Assembly (NCBI GenBank): GCA_900319035.1
Contig: ONMU01000005.1
Coordinates: forward strand, 1 to 64,000
Reading direction: 5' to 3'
Source: an uncultured Bacteroidales bacterium
Lineage (GTDB): Bacteria > Bacteroidota > Bacteroidia > Bacteroidales > Paludibacteraceae
Length of the DNA stretch: 64,000 nt
The notes below the pieces were generated by a model that saw only the letters and a program-made list of their open reading frames with translations, was not told the origin of the DNA and made no database searches. Of this stretch, positions 40,987-50,207 are shown piece after piece. The first letter of the stretch is position 1. Every line of letters starts with the position of its first letter. The position numbers were made by a program, and so were the translations under genes.

Positions 40987-41806
40987 GCGCTTCTGAATAA
41001 GGGCGGTACTTTGCCCCTGTTAGTTGCTCTTTTAGAGCATGGAAAGCCGCGTTGCAGAAAATACGTACGCGGCGTTGAGGCATAAATCGCCACGAGATAA
41101 GTACACGGTTGCGGATAAAAACCGCTTTTACCTCATCTTTGGTATAATGACTTCCGATGGTTGCCGAGTGTTGGTGGATCGCTCTCGTGGCAGAGGTGTA
41201 CCAACTAATCCAGCCTTTCTCCGCCGCGCGAAGACTCAGATCCATATCCTCGTAGTAGAAAGGTGCGTATCGGCAGTCATAGCCGCCTAATGACAGGAGT
41301 TTCTCGCGATCCATAAGCGCCAAACCACCGCATAAATACATGGTCTCGCCTTCCGCATCATTGCTCAGCTCATCGCTATAACCGATCTTACTGCTGCGTA
41401 TCAGCGGCTTCTTCAATCCCTCTTGTATATGACCGTCATGAGGATCGCAGATAGCGCAACTGATACCAAAGAATCCGTCCTTCAAATGGGCTATCAGCAC
41501 GCCGATCGTGTCTTCCATCAGCTCCATATCCGTATTAAGCATCAGCACCGTCTCCATCTTGGCGCGGAAGATACCACGGTTAGCCGTGGGGGCAAAGCCC
41601 ATGTTCTTAGGACTCTCCACCACAATGACTTCCGGATAATTCTTTTGAAGAAATGCCACAGAGTCGTCCGAAGAAGCATCATCGGATACGATGATCTCAC
41701 TCGCACTCACCGATGGATGATGCAGCGCTTTCTGTACGGACGGTAAAAAACGCTCCAACAACGCCCGTCCGTTGTAATTAGGGATGACTACACTGACACT
41801 TTTCAT
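40961..41806 (-). CDS. GT2-family glycosyltransferase
   Basis: A 281-aa GT-A enzyme. MKSVSVVIPNYNGRALLERF opens the nucleotide-sugar fold; IIVSDDASSDDSV and MLNTDMEL supply the DxD-type metal site; ENMGF-like NMGFAPTANRG and the EDMDLSLRA segment are classic for rhamnosyl- or related transferases. The start ATG 41806 gives a clean N-terminus and overlaps the kinase stop by 4 bp; a longer frame from 41857 adds only unlikely residues. It is the last gene of the minus-strand LPS operon. Confidence 0.9.
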   Translation of the reverse strand: MKSVSVVIPNYNGRALLERFLPSVQKALHHPSVSASEIIVSDDASSDDSVAFLQKNYPEVIVVESPKNMGFAPTANRGIFRAKMETVLMLNTDMELMEDTIGVLIAHLKDGFFGISCAICDPHDGHIQEGLKKPLIRSSKIGYSDELSNDAEGETMYLCGGLALMDREKLLSLGGYDCRYAPFYYEDMDLSLRAAEKGWISWYTSATRAIHQHSATIGSHYTKDEVKAVFIRNRVLISWRFMPQRRVRIFCNAAFHALKEQLTGAKYRPYSEALKRLTHDK

Positions 41807-42522
41807 TTCCTGAATCTCCAAAAACGTTTCCAGTATTTGATGGTAAGACGCGTGCATTCGGCTTCGTCAAAACCGCGCGCCTTCGCGTATTCCTTTGCTA
41901 ATAAACGGAAGAAATCTTCCTTTCCCCACAACCGGCAGAAATTACGACAAGCCCTCTCTAATCCTACCGGCTTGTCAAACACCATTCGGTTGATATCCAC
42001 TATCTCAAAATGTACTTGCCCCTTTTTATCTACGTCAAACAAGATGTTCCCGGGTGAATAATCACGATGAAGAATCCCCTCTTCGTGCATATGTGCCGTA
42101 AACTGCGCAAAAGCTTGCACGATCGGCTCGTATCCCTCTAACGGATGATGCCGGAACTCGTACATGTTCCTCTTCAATCCGCTTTTCAGACTGATGAGGT
42201 ACGACTCCCGCAAACGACCGCCCTCTTCTTCTAAGATATACGCTACCGGCTCAGGGGTCGAGATACCTGCCTCGCAGAGCCGAACCGCGTTCTCATATGC
42301 CCGTACCGCCTTAGGTGTGCGCCAAAACTTATAAATCCATCCGTTCAAACCTCTCGGTGCATGGAATCGTTTGACGCACAACTCTTTGCCGTCAGGAGCC
42401 GTGATAAGTCGGATCTGATTGCGGGCATCGTAAATCACTTCGCCTTGCTCAGCGAAGATACGAGGCACGGATTCAACCCACACCCTCAACGATTCATATG
42501 CAGGATTAAGCACGGTCATCAT
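41803..42522 (-). CDS. Kdo/InaA-type lipopolysaccharide kinase
   Basis: A 239-aa eukaryotic-like kinase of the LPS core kinase family. The catalytic loop is ILHRDYSPGNILFD (HxD...N) and the metal-binding region FEIVDINRM (D after the strand). The Lys of the N-lobe is probably in ELCVKRFHA. It phosphorylates Kdo or heptose in the inner core. It overlaps the GT9 gene by 17 bp and the GT2 gene by 4 bp, which is the expected operon for inner-core assembly. Confidence 0.85.
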   Translation of the reverse strand: MMTVLNPAYESLRVWVESVPRIFAEQGEVIYDARNQIRLITAPDGKELCVKRFHAPRGLNGWIYKFWRTPKAVRAYENAVRLCEAGISTPEPVAYILEEEGGRLRESYLISLKSGLKRNMYEFRHHPLEGYEPIVQAFAQFTAHMHEEGILHRDYSPGNILFDVDKKGQVHFEIVDINRMVFDKPVGLERACRNFCRLWGKEDFFRLLAKEYAKARGFDEAECTRLTIKYWKRFWRFRK

Positions 42523-43507
42523 AAGCTTTCAAAATCGTTTCTGCTACCTCTTCCGGTGCAATATCCATACATCGGTAGTCGCCGAACTTGCAAGGTTTGT
42601 TACCATAGATAGAGCAGGGACGGCATTCCAAATCCCTTTGGATACAATCACTCTCCTTCTGTCCGTAGCCCAAGAACCCCGCAAAAGGATGCGTAGCACC
42701 CCAGATCGAGATTACCCGTGTACCCACGAGCGAAGCTAAATGCATGTTACCCGAATCCATCGTCACCATCAACTTCAATCCACGGATCCGTTCTAACTCC
42801 TGAGCCATTCGGTACTTACCGGCTACAGACTCCACACCCTTGTAACGTCCTGCCCACGAGCCTAATAGCTCCATCTCGTTCTTACCGCCTCCGAAAAGGG
42901 TAACCGGCACACCTCTCTCGCTCAGCATCGCTACCACGCGCTCCATCTTCTCAATCGGATAAATCTTCCCTTGGTGTGCCGCAAAAGGAGCAATACCGAC
43001 CCCCGTTTTTGGCAATTTTTCCTCGAGACAAACGGGTCGTTCTCGGTCCAACATCGGTCCATTATCGGTCCATTCTCGGTCCGATATCGGAAGATAAAGG
43101 GTTTTGAACACCTCCGCGTAGCGTTCGGTGGTGTGTTTGAGAGGGCTATGAATCTTACCGCTCGTCAACTTGCGTTTGTCGCTGCGGCCTTTGTCAATCG
43201 AAGCCACGCGAGCTCCTTTCAGCAGCATTGCCGAACGGATATAGAACGATCTCAGCACGCTGTGCATGTCGGCTACGGCATCGAACTTGCCTAAACCCTT
43301 CACGATCTCGTGCAACGACTGTTTCTTGAGGTCCACACCGTGGAAGGTCACGTTCTCCGGCATATCCCCAAACAGGTCAGCAAACCTCTGCTGACTCAGC
43401 ATCGTAAATGCCACATCGGGATACTGCTCCGCTGCCTTACGAACAATCGGGGCAAGCATCGCTACATCCCCCAACGCCGAAAACCGTATAACCAAAACCC
43501 TCTTCAC
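42506..43507 (-). CDS. GT9-family glycosyltransferase (heptosyltransferase-like)
   Basis: A 333-aa GT-B enzyme of the ADP-heptose:LPS heptosyltransferase family. The N-terminal RFSALGDVAMLAPI is the family hallmark; VGIAPFAAHQGKIYP and VTMDSGNMHLASLVG shape the donor site. A Cys-rich C-terminus (CRPCSIYGNKPCKFGDYRCM) is common in this branch. It transfers heptose or a related sugar to the inner core. It is followed by the kinase gene with a 17-bp overlap. Confidence 0.9.
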   Translation of the reverse strand: MKRVLVIRFSALGDVAMLAPIVRKAAEQYPDVAFTMLSQQRFADLFGDMPENVTFHGVDLKKQSLHEIVKGLGKFDAVADMHSVLRSFYIRSAMLLKGARVASIDKGRSDKRKLTSGKIHSPLKHTTERYAEVFKTLYLPISDREWTDNGPMLDRERPVCLEEKLPKTGVGIAPFAAHQGKIYPIEKMERVVAMLSERGVPVTLFGGGKNEMELLGSWAGRYKGVESVAGKYRMAQELERIRGLKLMVTMDSGNMHLASLVGTRVISIWGATHPFAGFLGYGQKESDCIQRDLECRPCSIYGNKPCKFGDYRCMDIAPEEVAETILKAYDDRA

Positions 43508-43524
43508 CTCTCAACTCTAAACTC

Positions 43525-44133
43525 TCAACGCCCCTTCCCGTACAATACCGGATTGAGGTTCGGGTCATTGTACATCTTCATCTGACGATATACCTTCATG
43601 ATACGAACTCCTGCCTCGTAGTCTGCCAAAAGCTGACTGATAGACGTCGTCATATCCGCCAACTGCTCTTTGAGAACCGCCATCTTCGCTACGCATTTCT
43701 CGTGCTGCTCAGCGCTCACGTCCGCACGGTCCACCTGTTCCTGCATATGCCATAATTTGACATGCAAGATACTCAGACGGTCAATAGCCCAGGCCGGACT
43801 CTCCGTGTTGATACGAGCATCGGCTTGCGGCTTCACGTTATGGAACTGCTCCCAGAAATAGCTGTCAATACGCTCTACCAAGTCCGTACGATCCTGATTG
43901 CTGTGGTCAATACGGCGCTTGAGAGCTAACGCCTCCAACGGATCGATATTCGGATCACGGATAATATCCTCCAAGTGCCACTGAACGGTGTCGATCCAGT
44001 TCTTCAGGTACAAATCGTGCTCTATCGTTCCCGCCTTATACGGGTTGTTGATCGGAGCATCTACATCGTCCGTACGATGATAATCTTTCACAGCCTGCGC
44101 AAAAATGCGGTTGCTTTCTTCTACAAAATTCAT
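43525..44133 (-). CDS. DUF4254 protein
   Basis: A 202-aa soluble helical protein of the DUF4254 family (KNWIDTVQWHLEDIIRDP, LALKRRIDHSNQDRTDLVE). The family is found beside LPS glycosyltransferases in Bacteroidota, as here. Its role is unknown; co-occurrence suggests sugar-nucleotide or core biosynthesis. It stands 17 bp before the GT9 gene and 4 bp after the Wzi-like gene. The last codons (YGKGR) and stop lie in a short repeat-like stretch, CAACGCCCCTTCCC on the plus strand, which also occurs at the end of the M6 protease gene (48137-49708). Confidence 0.85.
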   Translation of the reverse strand: MNFVEESNRIFAQAVKDYHRTDDVDAPINNPYKAGTIEHDLYLKNWIDTVQWHLEDIIRDPNIDPLEALALKRRIDHSNQDRTDLVERIDSYFWEQFHNVKPQADARINTESPAWAIDRLSILHVKLWHMQEQVDRADVSAEQHEKCVAKMAVLKEQLADMTTSISQLLADYEAGVRIMKVYRQMKMYNDPNLNPVLYGKGR

Positions 44134-44137
44134 ATGT

Positions 44138-45568
44138 TTACCAATTATTAATTATTCCTTGTTTACGAACGGTAATCATTCCTCCGAACTGATTGCCGTA
44201 TTGTGTTCCGAAATCGCCGGCCAAGGCGATGCCGAATTCCAAGCCCCATGCCTGAGGTACGATCTTCGTTACTTCTAACAGCGCTGCAGTGTTGTGGCTG
44301 CGGACGGGATGACGATACGTTCCGTAGTTGTCCGCATAAGTGACCATCGCGCGGTAACGGAAACCGTAAATATCTCCTTTCACACCCCCGTGGTATGCCC
44401 ACACGCGGCTGTTGTCAGGCCTCATCAACGCATTGCCTATCGTGCGACCAAAATACGTCCAGCCCTGCCCGTAAATGCTATTCCAATAGTAGGTGTCATT
44501 TCCTCCAAAGACCATGCCGTCCCGATCATGCCATGGACCGCTCTGATCCGTCGTTTGCAGTACCTCGAACGTTACACCGCTGATAAACGGCCATCTGTTC
44601 TGCTCCGCACTCACTCCCCAAAGACCGTCTTTCTTGTTCTGACCTGTTCCGATGAACCGTACCGGACCGTCTTCATTGATATTTTGCCAATATGCATCTA
44701 CATGCCAGCTTTCGCCTTTGACGGTGAGGCATAGTGTTTGGCTGAACAGATGATTGCCTTGCGCGTTCTGCATCTCATTACGCGTGTTGCCTCCGCCTTG
44801 ACCCAACGCTACGCGCCATAAAGTACGTAGGTCATTCCCTAAATTGCCATAAGCGTCCGAATAACCGCCCCATTGCGCCGCGTGGTGGAACTCATAACTG
44901 ATGTTCACCGGCAACTTACCGCCCACACGACCGCCTATGTACTTATGATGCAGCTTCGTCTTCCTCACATATCCGTTCTTGTCGCCTAACCAGCCCTGAC
45001 TCAAACCGCCTTTGACCTCCAAATAACCGAACAAACCCGGAAAAGCCGTCCAGCGGTCTATACCGATGCTGATCTGCGGAATAGGGTGAGCGTTGTTCGA
45101 GAACAACAGTCCGCCGCTACTCAGTTCCGGATCACCGGGACCGAACGTCTTCGGCTGAATACCCACACTTATATCTAAAATGTACAGGCGCACGTGCGCG
45201 TATAGCGCGCTAAAGAACCCCGCACCTTCTATCTCTTTCGGATCACCGGACTGCCCCCCTGCTACTCGTCCGCTCAGTACCACAGCTCCGTCATAATCGA
45301 ACCATCGGTTCGGACGAGTAGCGGGTTTGATGATGCCGATCCGCATGTTTCCGCTGTGGGGCAACGAGGAGATCTCGCCGTTTCTATTCGCCTGTAGCCA
45401 AGTAGGAGCATTCTTGCCGCTCGAACTTAGCGCACGTATCTCGCCTATATAAAGCAAGGTGTCGCGACAAGTGTCCGGCTCTGCCATCGGTAACGGCCAC
45501 CAGTTCCATGCTTCTGCGCTCAGCGTAAACGCAAGCAGTAATCCTGTCCAAACAATCTTATTCTTCAA
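44138..45568 (-). CDS. Wzi-like capsule assembly outer membrane protein
   Basis: A 476-aa outer membrane protein with a signal peptide (ending LSAEA). The barrel is made of alternating strands with many Trp and Gly residues; the WLQANRNGEISSLPHSGN segment near the start and the WTAFPGLFGYLEVKGG region match Wzi-family proteins, which bind and organise capsule at the surface. It overlaps the Kelch lipoprotein gene by 11 bp. It ends in VRKQGIINNW. Confidence 0.8.
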   Translation of the reverse strand: MKNKIVWTGLLLAFTLSAEAWNWWPLPMAEPDTCRDTLLYIGEIRALSSSGKNAPTWLQANRNGEISSLPHSGNMRIGIIKPATRPNRWFDYDGAVVLSGRVAGGQSGDPKEIEGAGFFSALYAHVRLYILDISVGIQPKTFGPGDPELSSGGLLFSNNAHPIPQISIGIDRWTAFPGLFGYLEVKGGLSQGWLGDKNGYVRKTKLHHKYIGGRVGGKLPVNISYEFHHAAQWGGYSDAYGNLGNDLRTLWRVALGQGGGNTRNEMQNAQGNHLFSQTLCLTVKGESWHVDAYWQNINEDGPVRFIGTGQNKKDGLWGVSAEQNRWPFISGVTFEVLQTTDQSGPWHDRDGMVFGGNDTYYWNSIYGQGWTYFGRTIGNALMRPDNSRVWAYHGGVKGDIYGFRYRAMVTYADNYGTYRHPVRSHNTAALLEVTKIVPQAWGLEFGIALAGDFGTQYGNQFGGMITVRKQGIINNW

Positions 45569-46535
45569 TGCAGTATAGTTTATTGATGGTCCGTCCTTCT
45601 TCGTCTTCGCCTAAACCGAAATACACTTTGTTGCCGATCGCAAAAGCAATCTGGTTCTCTGCTTTGCCGCAAGGCATCGCTCCGCCGCGTGACCATTCGT
45701 CATCGCTCGGATCGTATCGCCATATATCGCCAAAAACCTCGCCTCCGGTCATCTCTCCTGCGAAATAACGACCTCCGAAAACGTACATATACGCATCGTT
45801 GGCGCAACCGGCGCTGCACGTCCTGCCTTTGCTCGGCAGGCTCTTACATTTCGTCCAATCATCTTTTTCTAAATCTACCCGCCACCATTGACTGAGATTT
45901 GTACTATTATACCCTAAACCGTAATAGTACCTGTCTTGCACTTGTGCGCCGACGCCCTTGAAAGCCGAAAGCGCCCGATAGTGGCTGTCTTCCTCCCGTT
46001 GCCATGTGTTCGTAGCTACTTCGTACCAAGTCATATGCCGTGTGAAGCAATCGGCTGCACCGTAGATAGCATAAATACGCCCGTCTGTTGCATAAGGAAT
46101 AGGACAAATCGTCGTGTTATCAGGGTACGGAGCCAACGAATCCCATTGATGACTCGTCTCGTTCCATCGCCACCAATCGCGTAGATGCGTCTCTTCTTCA
46201 TATGCACCGCCTTTCGCAAAACCCAAACCGGCATACAAACAACCCTTGTAAGCAATGATAATCGCATTCACACGTCCCTTACCCGGCACACTTCCCATGG
46301 CTGTCCAACTGTCCGTCGTCGGGTCGTACTGCCACAAATCATTCAAATACGTACCTTTCTCATCCCTTCCGCCGAACACGTACCCTTTGCCGTTCATGCT
46401 ACAGGCACAAGCGGACGCTCTGCCGCCCACAGGCAACGCTGCGCACTCTCTTGCACGCACCTCCACCTCCGGCACGTGGTGACAACCCATCATCGCCACC
46501 ACCATCAGAATCAAGATGACCTTTTCCCCTTTCAT
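45558..46535 (-). CDS. Kelch-repeat lipoprotein
   Basis: A 325-aa lipoprotein (signal MVVAMMGC, Cys18 lipidated). Six Kelch-type blades follow, recognisable by repeated GG, Y and W positions such as GYVFGGRDEKGTYLNDLWQY and YMYVFGGRYFAGE. The propeller is a binding scaffold; a similar architecture is used by N-acetylneuraminate epimerase (NanM), but I see no proof of that activity. It lies between lptB and the Wzi-like gene. Confidence 0.85.
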   Translation of the reverse strand: MKGEKVILILMVVAMMGCHHVPEVEVRARECAALPVGGRASACACSMNGKGYVFGGRDEKGTYLNDLWQYDPTTDSWTAMGSVPGKGRVNAIIIAYKGCLYAGLGFAKGGAYEEETHLRDWWRWNETSHQWDSLAPYPDNTTICPIPYATDGRIYAIYGAADCFTRHMTWYEVATNTWQREEDSHYRALSAFKGVGAQVQDRYYYGLGYNSTNLSQWWRVDLEKDDWTKCKSLPSKGRTCSAGCANDAYMYVFGGRYFAGEMTGGEVFGDIWRYDPSDDEWSRGGAMPCGKAENQIAFAIGNKVYFGLGEDEEGRTINKLYCIEE

Positions 46536-46556
46536 TGTTTGTCTATCGACTAACGA

Positions 46557-47309
46557 CTAATCCCCTTCCGTCGGTCTCGATTTGCGTTTCAACTCAAAGT
46601 CGCGTCCTAAGTAGTTCTGTCGTACAATCGGGTTCGCCGCTAACTCCTCCGGCGTGCCGTGGAATAGGATCTTACCCTCGAACAGCAGGTACGCGCGGTC
46701 GGTGATCATCAGCGTCTCATCCACGTTGTGGTCGGTGATCAGGATGCCGATATTCCTGTCCTTCAGCTTCCAAACAACATCTTGGATCTCTTGCACCGCA
46801 ATCGGATCCACGCCGGCGAACGGCTCGTCCAGCATCACAAACTTCGGCTCGATAGCCAAACAGCGGGCGATCTCCGTACGACGACGCTCACCACCGCTCA
46901 AACGGTCACCTAAGTTCTTACGCACGTGCGCTAAGTTGAACTCCTTGATCAGTTGCTCTAATTTCTCTGCCTGATATTCCTTGCTGAAATTCGTCAACTC
47001 CAATACCGAACGGATGTTGTCCTCTACGGTCATCTTACGGAACACGCTCGCTTCCTGCGGCAGGTAACCGATGCCCAACTTCGCACGTTTGTACATAGGG
47101 TAGTTGGTAATGTCCTTGTCGTTCAAGAAAATCTTACCGTTGTTGGCAGTCACCAAACCCGTCGTCATATAGAACGTCGTCGTCTTTCCGGCACCGTTAG
47201 GACCGAGCAAACCGACAATCTCGCCTTGCTCCAACTGGATCGACACGTCATTAACAACGGTTCTCTTTCCGTATTTCTTAATCAGATGTTCTGTTCTCAG
47301 TTTATCCAT
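46557..47309 (-). CDS. lptB: LPS export ABC transporter ATP-binding protein LptB
   Basis: A 250-aa ATPase with Walker [10 protein letters not shown], signature [13 protein letters not shown], Walker [14 protein letters not shown] and the H-loop [19 protein letters not shown] and IRSVLEL are typical of LptB rather than of generic importers. It powers LPS transport from the inner membrane with LptFG (not in the window). Its 3' end codes PTEGD within a short repeat-like sequence. It heads the run of LPS genes that continues to 40961. Confidence 0.95.
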   Translation of the reverse strand: MDKLRTEHLIKKYGKRTVVNDVSIQLEQGEIVGLLGPNGAGKTTTFYMTTGLVTANNGKIFLNDKDITNYPMYKRAKLGIGYLPQEASVFRKMTVEDNIRSVLELTNFSKEYQAEKLEQLIKEFNLAHVRKNLGDRLSGGERRRTEIARCLAIEPKFVMLDEPFAGVDPIAVQEIQDVVWKLKDRNIGILITDHNVDETLMITDRAYLLFEGKILFHGTPEELAANPIVRQNYLGRDFELKRKSRPTEGD

Positions 47310-47341
47310 AAAATGTCAAATGTCAAATGTCAAATGTCAAA
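47308..47341. repeat. 7-bp tandem repeat before lptB
   Basis: ATGTCAA is repeated four times between xthA and the lptB start, then degenerates to ATCGTCAATT. The unit overlaps the lptB ribosome-binding region. Confidence 0.8.
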
Positions 47342-47344
47342 TCG

Positions 47345-48106
47345 TCAATTAAGTTCTACCATCACCGGACAGTGATCACTATGTACCGCGTCCGTTAATA
47401 TCTTCGCATCTTTCAGTCTTTCTCTCAAACTCTCGCTTACCCAATGATAATCTATTCTCCAGCCTACATTACGTGCGCGAGCACCGGCTCTCCAGCTCCA
47501 CCAGCTATACCGCTCCGCACTCTGGTCGAACACGCGGAACGAGTCCACCATGCCGCTCGCTTCCCATCGATCCATCCATTCTCGCTCTTCCGGCAAGAAA
47601 CCCGATACACCGATCTGACGCTCAGGATGATTGATGTCGATAGGTTTATGACAGATGTTATAATCTCCGCAAACGATGACGTTCGGCCGCTCTTTGCGCA
47701 GCTCCTTCACCCACGGCAACAGATCCTCCAAGAATGCCATCTTGAAATCCTGTCTCTCGCCGCCGGTCGTGCCGCTCGGGATATAAGCATCCACCACGGT
47801 AATGTCTCCGAAATCGGCACGCAGCACGCGCCCCTCTCGGTCATACTCGGGGATTCCCATACCTACTACCACCTTCTCCGGCTCTTGTTTCGAGAAGATA
47901 CACACACCCGAGTAGCCTTTCTTCTCCGCCGAATGAATATAACTATGGTAACCCAACTCCTGAAAAGCGATCACATCGATCTGTTCGGGCTGCGCTTTGC
48001 TCTCTTGTATGCAAAACACATCCGGATTCTCGACCCGTAACCAATCCAAGAGTCCCTTGTTTATCGCCGAACGTATTCCGTTCAAATTATAACTGATGAT
48101 CTTCAT
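47345..48106 (-). CDS. xthA: exodeoxyribonuclease III
   Basis: A 253-aa EEP-family nuclease with the full set: [43 protein letters not shown] and the final [10 protein letters not shown]. It works in base excision repair as AP endonuclease and 3'-exonuclease. It lies 30 bp after the M6 protease gene and 35 bp before lptB, both gaps being filled with short repeats. Confidence 0.95.
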   Translation of the reverse strand: MKIISYNLNGIRSAINKGLLDWLRVENPDVFCIQESKAQPEQIDVIAFQELGYHSYIHSAEKKGYSGVCIFSKQEPEKVVVGMGIPEYDREGRVLRADFGDITVVDAYIPSGTTGGERQDFKMAFLEDLLPWVKELRKERPNVIVCGDYNICHKPIDINHPERQIGVSGFLPEEREWMDRWEASGMVDSFRVFDQSAERYSWWSWRAGARARNVGWRIDYHWVSESLRERLKDAKILTDAVHSDHCPVMVELN

Positions 48107-48120
48107 ATCTATTATTTTTG

Positions 48121-48146
48121 GACTATCGACTAACGACTATCGACCA
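48121..48146. repeat. short repeats between the M6 protease gene and xthA
   Basis: ACTATCGACTAACGACTATCG units; the same ATCGACTAACGACTA occurs at about 46545-46559 at the lptB end. Confidence 0.6.
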
Positions 48147-49708
48147 ACGCCCCTTCCCATCGCATCGTACATGGTTCCTTTGTGCAGGATATAGAGTTTT
48201 CCGTCTTTCAGCACTTTCTGGCAGCTGTCATCGGATGTCTGAACACTTTCTACGTCCAGCCTGATAGGATCTCCTCCTCCATTGACGTCAAAGACGATGA
48301 TCTTATTGCTCATCTGGATATTCGTCACTTGGAACTTGGCTACATCGGTGAACTCTGTTGCCCCTTTTGGGTACAGGTCGGTATTCCTGTCGTAATATCT
48401 GGAGGTGTTCTTTTTCGCCTCGATGATATCCACACCCATACTCGTGGATGTGTTATTGACGGAATTGTTAATCCATTTGTTCTCATTCCATTGTATTTTG
48501 GTCACCATCATTCCGCTTCCCGCAATGTACTTATCCCAGCCTGCCTGCTGACGGTTCTCGATCAGATAGAAAGTGCTCGGACTTGGTTTCAAAATATTAC
48601 TGATGGAGGTGCCATTAGCGGTAATCAGACAAGCCGCTTTGGTGTCCTGCAATGCCGGCAACTCGATCCGGCATGCCTTATGAATAAGGGTCGGTTCAAT
48701 CCAACCCATGAACCAACGCTCATATGCAGAGTAGTTGGGAGGAGTATTGCCTCCGTTGTTGTATGGCCCATAGTCCATAATGTCCCAGCTACCCAAAGTA
48801 CGGTGCGTTGCACCTTCTGTGGTCGCATAGAAATCCGGCAAACCCATCACGTGGCTGAACTCATGGCAGAAAGTGCCGATGCCGCAACGATCATTGCTCT
48901 GACCATCAATCTCATTCAGACAGCAGTAGTGGTTCACCCATTTACCGTCTAACATAAAACTCATGCCCGTATAACTCAGATCATACTGATGCGGCCAAAT
49001 GGTGTTTTCAGCCCCGCCATCCGCCTCGCCCTTACCGGCATAGAGGATAACAACCCAATCTACCTCGCCGTCGTTGTTGCTGTCGTATTGGCTGAAATCC
49101 GCTCCGCATTGGTCATGCGCCAATTTACACGCTTCTTTCACCAACTCATCTGGATGCTGGTCATTATCCCAAAAATCGTTTGAACCGTAGTACGAGGCGT
49201 TCTTGCTGACCGTCACAGGACCATACACGTCTATCTGCATATCGTATTGTCCCCAACTCTGGTCGTAAAAATACTGATGAATCGAACCCGTAGCACCGTT
49301 ATAGGTGTAGTCTTCGCCCATCGCCCAATCGGTCATATCTTCATTGGTTTGCTGGAATGCCTCATTTTTATAGCTCACCAAGATAACCGCTCCGCGTGGA
49401 GCCAAGAGACGATCCGAACCGGTCTGCGCTTTCGCTCTGCGCCTGTTCTCTTTCGCCTTCATCCTTTCGCCTCTAACCTTTAGCCTTTCGCCTTTCACCT
49501 CTTCACTCATCGGCATCAAGGTCGTCTCGTCTAACCAATTACCTTCCTCATCGGTCAAGTAATGGAAAGTTTCATCACCGTTTAGGAACACGATCTTCTC
49601 TGTTCCGTCTTCCGCTGTCCGGAGCGTACCTTCACGGCGTGCCGGAACCGCCGTCGCACTCACTGCGACTGCGCATACAAATAATATACAAATAATCTTT
49701 TTCATCAT
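48137..49708 (-). CDS. secreted M6-family metalloprotease with T9SS signal, copy 1
   Basis: A 523-aa secreted metalloprotease. Signal peptide (to VSATA), a propeptide with VPARREG and FLNGDETFHYL, then the M6 catalytic domain: zinc motif HEFSHVMGLPDFY (HExxHxxGxxD) and the later DIMDYG Met-turn-like segment. The C-terminus (VLKDGKLYILHKGTMYDAMG) is the T9SS-type signal. The propeptide carries an in-frame 7-bp tandem repeat (49451-49503) giving KGERLKVRGERMKAK. An orphan propeptide-like gene lies upstream at 49828. No TAnnTTTG promoter is seen just upstream. Confidence 0.9.
   Translation of the reverse strand: MMKKIICILFVCAVAVSATAVPARREGTLRTAEDGTEKIVFLNGDETFHYLTDEEGNWLDETTLMPMSEEVKGERLKVRGERMKAKENRRRAKAQTGSDRLLAPRGAVILVSYKNEAFQQTNEDMTDWAMGEDYTYNGATGSIHQYFYDQSWGQYDMQIDVYGPVTVSKNASYYGSNDFWDNDQHPDELVKEACKLAHDQCGADFSQYDSNNDGEVDWVVILYAGKGEADGGAENTIWPHQYDLSYTGMSFMLDGKWVNHYCCLNEIDGQSNDRCGIGTFCHEFSHVMGLPDFYATTEGATHRTLGSWDIMDYGPYNNGGNTPPNYSAYERWFMGWIEPTLIHKACRIELPALQDTKAACLITANGTSISNILKPSPSTFYLIENRQQAGWDKYIAGSGMMVTKIQWNENKWINNSVNNTSTSMGVDIIEAKKNTSRYYDRNTDLYPKGATEFTDVAKFQVTNIQMSNKIIVFDVNGGGDPIRLDVESVQTSDDSCQKVLKDGKLYILHKGTMYDAMGRGVGR
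49451..49503. repeat. 7-bp repeat in the M6 propeptide coding sequence
   Basis: CTTTCGC-type units (plus-strand reading) repeat about six times with changes. They stay in frame and give a basic, charged linker between the propeptide and the protease domain. Confidence 0.6.
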
Positions 49709-49766
49709 AAATAAATTTCAATCATCCTTACATTTTTCATCTTTCGCGCATATTTGCGTGAACTCA

Positions 49767-49829
49767 ACTGTCAATCGTCAATAATTTACAATCGTCAATC
49801 AATCGTACCTCGTCAATCGTCCAATCGTC
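49767..49829. repeat. CGTCAAT-type repeats upstream of the M6 gene
   Basis: GTCAATC/CGTCAAT units repeat about six times with interruptions between the orphan propeptide gene and the M6 gene. The last one reaches the stop of the orphan propeptide gene. Confidence 0.65.
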
Positions 49830-50163
49830 AATTCCTCTTCACTCCTTTCTTCTCCAACCATTTCTTCTCGCATTTGCTTCGTTTCTCGGCATTATGCGCT
49901 TTTCTGCAACTGGTTACAACTTCTCCTTTGCGGTTCTTCTTGGCATATTTGTACCATCCGCGTTTACTCTCTTTGATCTGCCATCCGTCCTCGGTCATCA
50001 TCCAGTGCTTATGCTCGTCCCCGCGCAGGTACGTACGCAGTGTATCTCCGTTCGGCTGTACACGCTCAATCAATCCCTTGTAAGCCGGTACTTTCGCCGG
50101 ACCCTGAGCCCATACTCCAATACTCATCAAACCCATTAGGGCTACTACTAAAATCTTCTTCAT
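49828..50163 (-). CDS. orphan M6-protease-propeptide-like secreted protein
   Basis: A 111-aa secreted protein. Its signal peptide ends at VWAQ. The mature start VPAYKGLIERVQPNGDTL, then LRGDEHKHWMMTEDGW aligns with the propeptides of the two M6 proteases (VPAxxG, DG, GDExxH, DG). No catalytic domain follows; the chain ends in a Lys-rich tail (KCEKKWLEKKGVKRN). It may be a remnant of a third M6 protease or a free inhibitor/chaperone acting in trans on the neighbouring enzyme. It is in the same direction as that gene, 119 bp upstream, and 44 bp after mlaF. Confidence 0.75.
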   Translation of the reverse strand: MKKILVVALMGLMSIGVWAQGPAKVPAYKGLIERVQPNGDTLRTYLRGDEHKHWMMTEDGWQIKESKRGWYKYAKKNRKGEVVTSCRKAHNAEKRSKCEKKWLEKKGVKRN

Positions 50164-50207
50164 ATTGTTTAAATTTTCTATTTTGTCTTTCAGTCCGTAG
50201 GACGGTC

